Notes under the pieces: model-generated | The model's input: only the letters and a program-made list of their open reading frames with translations | The model's database searches: none | What the model was told of the DNA's origin: nothing | Translations under genes and position numbers: made by a program | Source of the DNA: Certhia americana | Taxonomy: Eukaryota; Chordata; Aves; Passeriformes; Certhiidae | NCBI GenBank assembly: GCA_018697195.1 | Contig: CM031878.1 | Location: 67,325,331-67,389,330, forward strand | Reading direction: 5' to 3' | Length of the DNA: 64,000 nucleotides | Shown: in pieces, positions 48,464 to 60,371 of the stretch | Layout of the letters: every line of letters starts with the position of its first letter | Numbering within the stretch: the first letter of the stretch is position 1

Positions 48464-51400
48464 TTTGCTTTGCTTTTGCCTTTACATTTTGCTAGGGTGA
48501 CATTCTTTTCTTGGGAGACTCATTTCCTTTACAATCAACTTCAATTTCTGAGGAAAGGAAAAAACCTTTTTTTTTGTCCAACTCCTTAATGCTGGGCATC
48601 TGGGCACCATATATATCTCAGTTTATTGCAGAATTATTGAATGGAATAAACACTACTCTTCTAAATAACATATTTGAAGAACTTTCCCTAAAACTTGTGA
48701 CACTTCTCAGCAAGGTATTTAAAGGCTATGCTGTCAGCTGACCTTCAGATGAGCCAGTTAGAAATGCAGGTGCCTGGTGCATGAACTATGGAGTCCTTCC
48801 TTTGCACCCAAATTTCAAAACAAGGGTGAAATGAGATGAAGTATTCTCTCAGCTAAAGGACAAAATACACACAGAGAAGTATCACAACTGCTATCCTGTT
48901 TTGATCCAATTCTAATTATTAATCATTAAAACACTAATAAGGTGTTAAAGCAAGCAAGAGGTGTCTTGTAAGGATGCTCATCAGCAAGTAAAGGGTCCTG
49001 GATGTAGGAAAGGAAAGAGATTGGAGGTTGTTACTGATTTTTTTCTGCCTCTCTTGTGGATTGGCTAGTTGTTTCTTTCCTTATGCCACGGGTGGTGGAG
49101 AAAAAAATAGCCAGCATTTTCTGAGCTGAAATCTGAAGGATCCCAGAAAAGAACATGTCAAAGTGCAACTCAGTCCAAATATTTATATATTCAGGAAATG
49201 TTAGTCTTCAGATGCACACTACAGGGTCTGCATGGATGCTTACTTTGGCAGCATTGTGTTACATACTGTAATTTCTCACTGGCAACAAAACCCTCAACTG
49301 CAGTCTAGCTCAAGAAAACTGTAAATACATTTTACATTATTTTGTTTCTCAGTTTTTACAAGATCCTAATAAAGCTCCCTGTTGTGGGAACAGTTGGACA
49401 GGAATATGTCCAAGAAAGCAGAATCCTTAACTTATTTTCCATACAAAAAGAATGGCTATATCTAATCGTAGCTATAATCAGAAATTATGGTTTCAAAAGA
49501 ATATTATGCCATGTAGTTTAAATGATAGTTTACCACTGTGAGTGAGACAGTTAGATATATATTTATGCTATTTTTACTACACTATTGCTGACATAATGCT
49601 GGTAAGAATTCGTATCAAACCTGTTATTTATTTAATTATTGAATTTCTAGCAGAAGTGTTTAATTACGTGTGGATTTTGGGGGCATTGGAAGAACAGAGA
49701 TAAGATTTTAAGTTCCCACATTCCTATCTTAGTTTGTGTTTCTGACCACTTCAAGTCTCTAACAATCTAGAGGTTTTATTACTTTAGATTCTGATGTTTC
49801 AACTTAGAAACACATATTTAAACTAAACAAAATATCTCTGAAGAATTGTTTCAACAGGGTTGACTTTTTCTTCTTTATAACATAATTGTGTTGCTTAGTG
49901 TTTTAGAGCAAGAGGCTTCACAACTTATTTGTTATGAAGAGATAAAAATAGTTGTTATTATTAATATATTAGCATAGCTGTTCTACTATCTTCACATCTA
50001 TGACCATCAACTCAAGACCTGTACATCCAGGTGGAAGCCCCTTACAACCCCCACCCATCCTGACTCCTCCCAGACAGTCAGACAGTGTCTGCTGCTTTCC
50101 TCTTACTTTTTCCATATCTTCTCTCCTAAAGCATCTAAGGGAGGGGAGAAAGGAAATAAAGAAAAAGGGAAAAAAGAAAGTACCAAACACTTCCAGCTTG
50201 CAGAAGAAGATAAAAAGATTTGACACGGAGGCTTCACAAAGACTTCAAAACTGACCTCTCCTCAGTAGTTATGTGATTAAATTATCTTTCTATTCTCTAT
50301 CCATAACCCTTATATAGAATACCTATAACCAACTGCAAGATTCCTTGGTAATGTTAAAATAGAAATTAACAATGATGATGTAAATTAATACTTAGAGATG
50401 GACTTTCTTCTCTCAACATATATTATCAGCAGATCTGAATTTTTCAGTTATCATAATTCCTGCCAAATAACACCAATCTTCAGGATTTCATCATTCAAAG
50501 CAATAGCTCAATTTTCTTTAGTTGAGAAGGCAGACTTTATATCAACATAATTTTATCTGGTTTTTGATTAAATATTAATGTAGAAATTTAGCAAGGTTTA
50601 ATTAAGAACTGGGTTTTAAGATATATTTTCATTTTCAAGCCTTTATTAACATTCTGTGAAATAAGAAATCTACAACATCACTAATAAAACCTTTTAAGTG
50701 GTAATCTTTCAGAACCCTTCCTTGTAATGGTTGAACATTTGCAGTACTAAACCAATGAAATTCACACATACTGTAATGGAGTAGTGGAGCGATTATTACA
50801 ACATTTTTTCCAAAGTACCATGGGCTTTAGATGATTAGAGAGTAGTCTTATGTTTTAAACTTTCTGCCAAGAGTGAGGCTTTAAGTTGAGTTGGATTGTG
50901 GATAGATTGCAGTATAATGTATGTTGACAGTTTAATAACATGGGTTACTATCCTTAGTTTGCTTTATGATGTAATACATCTTTATAGAAGTCCTTGGAGA
51001 TTTCTACTACGATTTTCAAGGCAGAGAGAACTCAATAAACTAAAATACTCTGAGCAAGATTTCTATTTCCTGTATACTTTGGAAATTTTCCTGAAAAATA
51101 AATAGGTGCTATAACTTTTTAAAGTTTTTCTGACATGACTTTTTGTTTTTCTAGTCGTGTAATAGATTTTAAAGGTACAGTTCATATAAAGTTATACATT
51201 TTAAAAGTTCCCTTCTATAATGAATGGTCTTCTTTTTCAGATCTCTAGAGGAATTTTCTTTTCTGTAAAACAGAGTAATTGATTATATTTTCCTCTCTTT
51301 CAATTCATATCATATATACATTTAGATGATGCAGTTTGCAAATATTTTCAAGTAAAAATCACATATGTTTGGACTAATTATCCCTCATGTTTTGACAAGT

Positions 51401-53110
51401 GCATGCAAACAGTGGTTAAGTATCAAGCAATATAACTCTAAATAAAAAAATTAAATATAGGAATTATTTAATTCTTTAACTGCTTTTATTTCATTCTTAG
51501 AGGTAATCAGGAAAAGAAACTAATTAGAATGGATGGAAACTATTGCTTTAGACTATACTTCAGTCTAAGTGAAAACAACTTGAAAGGATATTCAATCCAC
51601 TTTAACAGTAAATAAATTCAGTTGCTAGTTTTCACAACATTCACGCAAAATATTTTATATTTCAGAAACCACTGAAGGCAAGTGTGTTATTCACTGTATC
51701 TCTGTTCAGATTGTATTAAAAAAAGATGTTAATTTTCAAAGTGCAATTGCTGTTCAGAATGATGCCTGTAGACTGTGCTGTTCAGAGGTGTTCAATGTTT
51801 TCTAAAGTTACCACTAACCTAAGATTTGCTGTGATTATGTGTATATTTGTCTAAATAGATAATTAGCTAGCTAAACAATATGGTATTCTTCCCTATACCA
51901 ATTTGGCAGAACACAGAGAAAAACTTTCAGGATACTTTTATGAAGCATTTTCACTACGAACAATTCACATGAGCTGGGCTCTTTTATCCAGTACTTATGA
52001 CACATTCTTCCCACACACATTGAGTAAACAAAAACTGGCTCATATGAATGTTTGAAGTAGGTGCATAAATGTAGGCTGTAGTGCATAAATCTAGACTCTT
52101 TGTCAAATAAACATTAGCCCATTCTTTCTTAAAGTATGCACACGGTATGCTTTCCTGTTGAAATAAACCTGTTGTAGAATAAGACTCATTAGAAAATTCT
52201 TGAAGAGCTCAGGGAGAGACCAACAGTACAGAGACGATCAAATGGTGTGATACAGATACTCCATAAAGACAAAATTCAGAAGATGGAGCATCTACGTAAA
52301 AGATTTTTATCCATTGTTTGATGCCTTCTCTTTTCACCATTCTTCTGATGACTCCAGGTAAACACAGTAACCAGTCCCCAAAGCCACTCAAGCCAAAATC
52401 ACTTTCATATTTCCCTCAGGAGAAACACTTACATCTTTTGCCATCAGTGGTCACACTGGCCTCTTGCCAAGAGCCTGAGGCCCACGCCTAATTGATATTC
52501 ACATCTACATACATTCTCATCCCTGGAAAATACAGCTGTACACACAACCATGGCAATTGCTTAGGCTAGTACCACTGACAAGATAATCCTGGCTGTTTAA
52601 ATTCACTGGAAACCCATGGTTTCCTTCCACCCCCACTGCTACACTGCACTCCCACAGTTGTATTTGAGCATCCTTCCGGCCACAAACCTCCACAGTGCCA
52701 GAAACACAAGGGACCAGACTTCTAATCATCTTCAGCAAACTGTGCACACAAATAAGTGACAAATGAGTCTGAAAAACTGGAGTATTCAACCCCACCAGCC
52801 ATTGTCAAAACAGAATTTTGATAAAAATTTAATCCTGTGACCATAATTTCGGCAGCTTACTGCAACTTCTTGTGTCTACTCCTTTTTTTAACTTGCCATG
52901 AAAATGGAAATCCTACCTAGCTCTATCCTATTCATAAATGAGATGGTTCCTAATTGTGTCATTAGGCTTGCTGAATGACAGGCAGACTTCATAATTATGC
53001 CTGTGACTGATCATATCTCTTATTCTGCTGTGCATCCCAAGAGGTTTGCAAAAGAGCATATAATGTTCAAGCCAAATTTCACTGAGACAAAAGAATTACT
53101 TTAGCAGAGA

Positions 53111-53155
53111 AAATTATTATTACTATTACTACTATTATTATTATTATTGTTATTT
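53111..53155. repeat. Imperfect (ATT/ACT)n trinucleotide repeat
   Basis: AATTATTATTACTATTACTA runs into ATTATTATTATT and GTTATTTT. It is a decayed array with a short relative, TTATTATTATTG, near 53203. Confidence 0.9.
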
Positions 53156-54539
53156 TCACTTTACCTGAAATTTTTCTTGTGCCTCCATGTGCATGCACCC
53201 ACCCTTATTATTATTGTGTCAGATCTGTGTCTGTTTGTATGTGATCAATTTTCTCTTGACCAGCACACAGACAACTCCGCTGGGACCCTCTGGGGTTAAG
53301 ATCACAGCTTACTACAGGTTCCCCTACACGGGTGTCTGGGAAGAGGCAGCAGCACATTGCACATTCTGCAAATCATTAAAGTTGAGGAACTGCAGTGCTC
53401 AGCTCACCAGCCATCGCTGGGCTGCAGACTGGACATCTCCTTTGTCCTCTACCTTATTATGAATATATATAGTCCAGGATCAGGTCTCAGTTTCTGGACC
53501 ATTAAAATAAAAAATCATTATATTTAATATAGGTATGAAAAAAACCCCCAAAAACCACAAGAAAGCAAACAAAAAACTCTAACACACAACATCAGTCAAC
53601 TAAAAATTATCCTCAGAAATTATATAGATCTGTTGCAGCATCTTACTCTTTTTCATAATATTTATGGATATGTAGGAGAAAAATAAATGCGTTACTAGCC
53701 TGTGGGTTACCTTGAGCTTCTACAGAGAATTATTTTTTTCTACAAGATTTTGAAAAACTGTATGAACTCAAATCTTACAAAGTCCATTTAAAACCTGATG
53801 CAAAGAGAAGTTAAATGTTTAAAACCACAGACCAGCACATTTCATAACTAAACCTGGATTTTGCCTCCCTGATTTTTCTACCCCCTGCCGCAAGAACCAC
53901 ACATTTGTAGCTGAAACCATATAACTGTTAATATCAGTACTTGTCGAACCTACATCTCATATCTTCTGATATACTTGAGTCTAAGTAATTGAGGCATCAA
54001 ACCCCTCCATATGCAATTGCTTGGTAAATATGCTCAATCCTGTCCCTGGAGCTTTTTGCAGATAACAGTGAATCAATGCCAGACACCTGACCCACTGATC
54101 TTCATATTCTGTCTTCCACCACTAACAGCTGATAAATCTCCTTTGTTGAGAAGAAGCAAAAAGAAATCATGTGAAATATTTATTTGGGCAGCAAAAGCTA
54201 TCACTGACATTGAAACTGAGGGACAGCAAAGCAGGGTACTCTTTTGACCATTATACAGAACAAGTACAACAACCAGGGTTTATGTTCACAAGATTGAAAC
54301 ATTTAATCAATTTCATTGTAAACTGAATCCTCCAAGCAGGTCCTAAATGGGAGTTTTCTCAGCCTCCAGATATTGTTATATCTGATTGAATAAGCTATTA
54401 AAAAAAATACATCGATACCAAATATATATGGCTACAGACAAAAGGTTTCTATAGCACTTGAGTCACACAAAACAGTAGTGTAATGAAATGTTGACACATC
54501 AAATATGTAAATTATTAGATTACAATTATAAAAATCATT

Positions 54540-54800
54540 GCATAGCATTAAAGACATAATTGGCAGAGTTCCTACCAGTTAAATCTAATCTCCAGTACAC
54601 ATCAGCCATAGCTTGGCTTGTCTTGTTAGGTAAACAAAATGTGTCTTGACTGTCATTGCCATAAAATATTAATGCACTGGAAGTCTCTAAACCTTGCTAA
54701 GCATAAGGCCTATTATCACACTTAAGAGCAAAGCAATTTAATAAATCGCTGGCAGTATAAAAACTAAGTCAGCTGGCAGAGACAGTCATCCCCCTAAGGG
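54540..54800. promoter_or_regulatory. Candidate conserved noncoding element (speculative)
   Basis: Repeat-free, with a forkhead-type GTAAACA (54630-54636), ATTA cores and CAGCTG boxes near the right end. It is called only on texture. Alignment with other birds and mammals would decide. Confidence 0.2.
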
Positions 54801-55345
54801 ATAGTAAGAGACTAATCTTCAAATACAGCAGCTGCAGTTCCAGAGAAATTGTGTTTCTGCTGCTCAGTAGAAATACATTTGTGCTGAATTCTGTTATTTG
54901 AACTCTAATGGAATCATTAGAAGTACCCATACATTATGAACAATACAAAATGAACTAACCATCTATGACCTAGGTTTATTATAGGCATAATTTTTTTTAT
55001 AGTTATGCTTGGTCTTTGTTGTTTTTAGTTACATCCAAACAAAAGCTGAACTGCAGGATTCTGCTACACATTTTCTAACAACATCAAGCTCATACATAAA
55101 TAATCTTCTGTGTTTACTGAGCACTGAGACGATGTTCTTAATTGAAAACAACTTACTTGTTTGGCACTATCATGAGGTCCTTGAGGCTGTATTTAACAAT
55201 AAACACAATATTGTCATATACTTTGTAACAGAACAGATAACATCATGATTATGTTATTTTTATGGTGTATTTTGGGAACATACTGTGTGATTCCAGAGAA
55301 ACAAATCACCAGACATACAAGACCGCACACAGAAAAAGTGGTTAA
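54801..55345. other. Unique noncoding stretch
   Basis: A+T-rich sequence leading up to the solo LTR. No gene is recognised. Confidence 0.5.
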
Positions 55346-55350
55346 CAGAC
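55346..55350. repeat. Target-site duplication, left copy (CAGAC)
   Basis: CAGAC directly precedes the TG of the LTR and is repeated directly after its CA. Five bases is the size typical of ERVL-type (class III) integrations. Confidence 0.9.
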
Positions 55351-56528
55351 TGTCCGGGTTTGGCTTTAATTGGCCAATTTCTGAATATTGACATATGATT
55401 AAATCAATTAAAAGGGTGGATACGCCTTCAAGAACACACATTTTGAGATGAGAAGCCGAGGACTTCTCTTTCTTGTTTCTGGCTTGGGAAGAGGTAACAG
55501 GGTGTGGGGCTGGCCAGCCCTCTCTGCCTCACGGCTGGGCAGGGGAGGGGTCCCCCGAGTCCCAGGAACAGCCACAGCCCAAGCAGCCAGCAGGAGAAGC
55601 TGGGCTGGGCTCTGGAGGATACCAGGGAGGGAGAAGGGGAGGCCATCAGTCCCTGGCATGTCACAGCTGAGCCCTGGCCAGGCTGATAAGATCCTAGCCC
55701 CAGCGTGGCCGCTGAAGAAACTTCCCAGCGTGTGAGGCCAGAAGCAGCCCTGCAGTCCTGCACAGTCTGCAATACTTCACCTAACTGCTTTGGCCTGGCT
55801 GCTGCACTTTGTTAATGTTTTCAGTGCACAGAAAAGGCTTCTATCCTCTATCAAGTGAGAGAAAAGGACAGAGTTAAGACACATAAAAAGGAACAACGTG
55901 AAGGCACTAAGGTCAGTCAAGAAGGAGTAAAGTCCCAGATGGCAATAGTATGAGGAGCTGCCTTATATTTAGGCGGAAATTCTCCTGTAAGCTATGGTGA
56001 TGGACTATATTCCCTTTAAACCATGGAGAAGTGTAGGGGAGATGGAAAGTTGAAATTGTAGACCTGAGCAAAGAAATTCAGTGCTAAAGTGAGCAAATGA
56101 GCAAATGTTGAAATGATCCCATGAGAAGTTTGAACAGGGAGAAATGAGTGATGACGACCTTTTTTTGCTGCAAGAGCAGATGAAGAGAACCTTTGCTTTT
56201 AAACAGTCCATTTTTAAAAAAAACCCATACCTTGACATGGCCCAGAAGCAGCTTTTCACAGCTGAGAAGAGGCTGTGAAAGTGGGAAGAAATTTTACAAA
56301 TGCAGATTTTCTGAGCGGTTGCTGTCCATGGAGAGTTTTCCATAGCAGCGAGAGATTCTCCTCTGCCTAAGTGAACTGAAGAAAGACTATTCTAGAGGTG
56401 GAAAATTGACTGAGAATTCTGGATGCTGTTTCTATACACTGTCAGTGGGAAGGAAACAAAGTGTGGGGAAAGGGAGAAGGAATGTTCTGAAGGTTTTATT
56501 CTAATTTTTATTATTCTTCTTTTAGTTC

Positions 56529-56535
56529 TATAAAA
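56529..56535 (+). promoter_or_regulatory. TATA box of the solo LTR
   Basis: TATAAAA sits in the position expected for the U3 promoter of the LTR, 28 bases upstream of its AATAAA. Whether it still drives transcription is unknown. Confidence 0.5.
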
Positions 56536-56556
56536 GTTTTATTTATATTTTTAGTT

Positions 56557-56562
56557 AATAAA
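56557..56562 (+). terminator. Poly-A signal of the solo LTR
   Basis: AATAAA followed by TTTGCATTATATTTTTG. It sits about 80 bases from the LTR end, consistent with an R-U5 junction region. Confidence 0.55.
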
Positions 56563-56642
56563 TTTGCATTATATTTTTGAAAGTTTAAGCCTGTTTTGCT
56601 CTCGGTTGGGAAATCTCAGATTGGCAAACCAAAACCACTACA

Positions 56643-56647
56643 CAGAC
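56643..56647. repeat. Target-site duplication, right copy (CAGAC)
   Basis: Exact copy of the five bases preceding the LTR. Confidence 0.9.
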
Positions 56648-57014
56648 AAAATTTCGTAGTCAGGATATTATCAAAATTATTTATATGCTACATCAGGTAT
56701 TAAAAATGGACAAAAAAAGCCCTAAATATAAAGAATTGCATCTTTAGATGATACAAAAAGATTTCATAAAAAGGAGGCATTCTGACAAAAGAATCTTAAA
56801 ATCTTAAACAACCAAGTGTTGGTTGTTCCTGCAAAAGATTTTGATATGACAAAATTTTTTTTATATATTTTATTTTATTGCACAATTTCTAATCAATTCT
56901 ATTTTAAGTGGATATCAATAACTTTGGGTATAAACCATTTAGATTTTTTAGTGTAAATCTTATGAAATCAATTTTTTTTCTTGACCACTGGATTCTATCT
57001 ATTTGATCCCACAC
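56648..57014. other. Unique A+T-rich noncoding stretch
   Basis: Nothing is recognised between the LTR and the next CR1. Its right edge (GGATTCTATCTATTTGATCC) may be the decayed 3' tail of that CR1. Confidence 0.5.
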
Positions 57015-57620
57015 AAGTCTTTGGAATAGTTGAATTTGAAGAGGATATGTGAGTTCAAACCCTGTTTAAAGTCAATTAAGTCACTTTGCTCAAGGCTTCA
57101 TCAAGTCAAGATTTGAATCTCTCCCAGAACACAGATCCCATAACCATACCAGTCAATCTGTTCCAATATTTCATTGTCCCCAGGGTGAATATTTTCTTTT
57201 GATATAGTCCAAATTTCCTGTTTTCCAGCTTCTGGCACATTTTCTTATCACTCTGCGCTTACAGGTCTGACTACATCTTCCCTATTTCCTCCTATTTGAG
57301 AAGCATAAGTTGCAATATGGTCTCACCCCAACCATCTTTCCGAGCTTGAACAAGCCCAGATTCCCCAGCCTTTTTCTATAAACCACATGCTTGAGTCCTC
57401 AATACTTCTGGAGGATCTCCACTAGACTCCTTCCACAGCACTCCAGTGATGTTTCGTGAGCACTGAACACACAGGAGTAATCATCTCGCTCAATATGCTG
57501 ACTGCAATTTTGATAATACTTCTGCACACCAAAACCCAAAATAACTGAAGCCACTCAGGATTCATGAGTTTAAATCTCATTCAATATTGTGCCATCATGG
57601 ACTGATATAGTAAAGGTGAC
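57015..57620 (-). mobile_element. Old CR1 LINE, minus strand
   Basis: The antisense CR1 order is visible though eroded: GAGTTCAAACCCTGTTTAAA, TTGCTCAAGGCTTCATCAAG, CAATCTGTTCCAATATTTCA, GCTTGAACAAGCCCAGATTC, CCCAGCCTTTTTCTATAAAC, GAGGATCTCCACTAGACTCC and GGAGTAATCATCTCGCTCAA. The left edge is the element 3' end. The divergence is higher than in the copies at 22.2 and 28.6 kb, so it is older or from an older subfamily. The right boundary is approximate. Confidence 0.88.
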
Positions 57621-60371
57621 TGCTCTCCAGTTATAATTTTTCTTACAATATCGTGGGAAAGGCAGGTGGAAGAACAGAAGCATGTGAGCATGCAGTGAGA
57701 ACTCTGAGACATTTTTATGCCTAAATATTTAACATTTCCTGACACTGCCTGTTATATTTTGCCATTGTAAACTATGCCTTTCCCCCACCTTTTTCAGAAA
57801 CAGAGAAAATTGCCTTGTCTATTCTTCTGTCGTTTTCTTTTTTCTACATCTATCATGATTTTGGTTTTTTCTGACATCCTGACCAGTTCATCAATTTTCA
57901 ATGTTGAACATAATTTTAAGTTTTCTGGAAAGGCATAGAGATGGTAAAAAAGCTCTATTTACCTCCTAGGGATGTCAGTTCATAAAACCACATGAGAAAC
58001 TGAGAAAGTTGGAGGTGTATAGATTCAAAATAAGATAGATGTATATAAAAGCATATTTGTAGCAGCAAAACATACATCAAACAGCTCCTGCATGGCATTC
58101 TTTATAAGAATAAAGAGGTAAAGAAGACAGTGAAAGGCAGAAAATTTTAAATTGATAAAAGGAAACAGTACTTTAACAAAACTCTATCTGCAGAAATCAT
58201 TGCTAGAACATATCACTAGGAATTAGAATCTTAGCAGGATGCCAAGATTAGGCATTACTGTATTATTGGTTATGATTGCCTACATTTAAAGATTCTTCAG
58301 GTTTCAAAACCCAGTGCTCTACTCAGGAAAAAACCACACTGTACAAAGTTGCTTAAGCAAACCTAATTGACTCCCTCGTGCATATGTATTTTGATACAAT
58401 CTTCATGATTACCTACTACATAATTACTTGCTATTGCCTCAAATCCTGGTAATTCCTAGCTTTGAAGTGTTTGCCTTTTCATTTTGCACTTATCATTTCT
58501 TCCCCTTTTCCTAAATTTAAAAATAAATTTTCAATACATAAACCCATGCAGAGCTTCAGGATACTTAAACTGTTAATTCCAGCAGATGAGCAGGCAGTAT
58601 CCAAACTAATGACGCAGCTACCTCAGAGGGAGATTCTTTGACTGTTAAATCAGTTAGCAAAGGAGAGACAAAGGGATTGTCACTGATTTTTGTAGTTGTT
58701 TCTATCACCAGACTAGGTAAAACCTCTGAATCTAGAATCAAAAGCATAAGAGCATAATTTAGTCACTCCTCTCAGCTGCAAGAACACTTTCTTTTCTTAC
58801 GTTGAAGATCACTACCCTGCTTCTCTCCATAGCTCTAACACTTTCTTTTGCCTGTCCTGCGCAATGAAATTTTGTATTACTTCCTTATACTTCCTTCTGA
58901 CAACCTGCCCCCTACACCAATTCTAGTGATCCCCACAGACCAATAAAAATGTTTCTTTCTAGGTAAGAAGAAATCTGCAAGGATCCCAATCCAGTTCTGA
59001 AACTTTGGGATTTTGCTTATGCTGTAATGTAAACTGGATGCAGAACAAAATATCTTCCTGAGGCTGGTGAAACCTGACAACATCCTATTCTCAGGACACA
59101 GGCAGAGTCAAGGTGCCCAGGAATGACTCCTGGGATTACCATGCAGTTCAGGCATGCTGCCTAGCACCACTCCTCCTGTAGCTGGGATAGTATTCAATGA
59201 ACTGTCTTCTACCACAATAGCTATGGTCTTCTAGAGATCTGTTTAAAAATGTGGTCCAGAAAAAGGAAGTAAAATATAGATGAGGTGGTAGAATGACTTG
59301 CATGTGGATCCATGAATAACCATCTCTGTTACAGTCCATTTACAAGTCTTCATGTCTTCTTCTCCTGACTAGTCAAACATGTGATTTGCAAGAGAAGTTC
59401 ATTTATGCATAGAGAAGCCTAGATAACCAAAACTGTCAAGTTATTAGGTATTTTTTTTAACTGAAATTCATCTGGAAACAAATAGCAATTTTCTGCTTTC
59501 ATCTCTGAGCAATTTCATCAAGGTTGTGACACAGGAGGCTAGATCCTGATCTTGCTTAAAAAGACAAAAAAAGCTTAGCAATTTAGCAGATTCAGCCCAG
59601 AAAAAAACTATCAAAGTCTGACTCATGAAGTCGAATCACTGAACCATTGCTTAATTACATTTGTTTAAAGTAATAGGAAAACAATGGCACCTGCCTCCAC
59701 AAGAAAACAGGGAGGCTAAAAGGATAGATTATTAATGTAACACTTTGCTAAAGTGCTATCTGTGTTACACCAGCTAAATGGAATCAATTTGTCAGAGACT
59801 CTGACCTACTCATTAATATTTCCTTTCCATCAAATGGAAGAAACAACTCCCAGACGCATTTTATTCCCCAGAGCACAAGGGATATAATCCTAACATATCA
59901 CACTCACTCTGGTTCAGGCTGTCTTTTACAAACAGACCAGTGGTACAGATAAAAAAAAAAACAAAATAGTGGTACAGATTTCTTTAGCTGTGAGATCACA
60001 CTTATTTGAGGGCTAAATGGTAATGAGGTATAGCTATTTTCTTGAGCATTTAGTCATTGGCACTCCTAAGCAGATACGGTCTAAAGAAAGAAATTGTCTA
60101 AACATAGTTGTTATTTTGGTATTTTGTATACAGTCTAATTGATCACACTCCTGAGTTTCTTACAGTTCAGAAAAGTCTAAATAAATCTTAAAGTTTATGA
60201 ATTCTGAAAGTTACTGTCAATAGCACAGTTCAGACCTAGAAGATGTTTTGCACCTGACTAAGGTCTACCCAATAAATAAATAGAGTCCCTTAAAAAAGTC
60301 TTCCAAAAGAACACAGTCAAGCTGGTTCTGTATGTGTTTGTTAAAAGCCAGGAACATCAGCTGAATATTGA
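57621..60371. other. Unique noncoding stretch
   Basis: No gene is recognised. A 12-bp direct repeat flanking a short A-rich insert lies at 59939-59979. Minus-strand frames at 58565-59339 are short and without domain. Confidence 0.5.
59939..59979. repeat. 12-bp direct repeat flanking an A-rich 17-bp insert
   Basis: AGTGGTACAGAT at 59939-59950 and again at 59968-59979, with A11CAAAAT between. The arrangement looks like a target-site duplication around a bare poly-A tail, or a templated end-joining scar. Confidence 0.9.

Larger units (their letters stand above)
38061..54539. other. Long unique noncoding stretch
   Basis: About 16 kb in which I recognise no gene, RNA gene or mobile element. The 133-codon minus-strand frame at 39855-40256 has no ATG start (it opens on TTG after TGA), no identified domain and an overlapping plus-strand frame. 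G+C-richer patches at 40820-41400, 42240-43060, 45600-45840 and 52380-52800 carry several overlapping frames, but none is convincing. Simple-sequence runs lie at 44701-44733 and 53111-53155, and a 14-bp hairpin at 48430-48463. Confidence 0.45.
55351..56642 (+). mobile_element. Complete solo LTR of an endogenous retrovirus
   Basis: It begins TGTCCGGGTTTGGCTTTAAT and ends AAACCAAAACCACTACA, giving TGT...ACA termini. A 5-bp CAGAC duplication lies outside both ends. At 1292 bp it is long for an LTR. The left part (about 55440-55750) is strikingly G+C-rich against its A+T-rich surroundings. Near the right end are TATAAAA (56529-56535) and AATAAA (56557-56562), followed by GCCTGTTTTGCTCTCGGTTG. The opening and the 3' blocks resemble an LTR family I know from passerine genomes. 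No gag, pol or env sequence lies inside or beside it, so one LTR was left after recombination between two. Overlapping frames in the G+C-rich part, on both strands, are not genes. Confidence 0.93.

Noticed and set aside
55408..55772. Five overlapping frames on both strands in a G+C-rich block
   Set aside because: They lie within the U3 part of the solo LTR. G+C-richness lowers stop-codon frequency, and no gene is needed to explain them.
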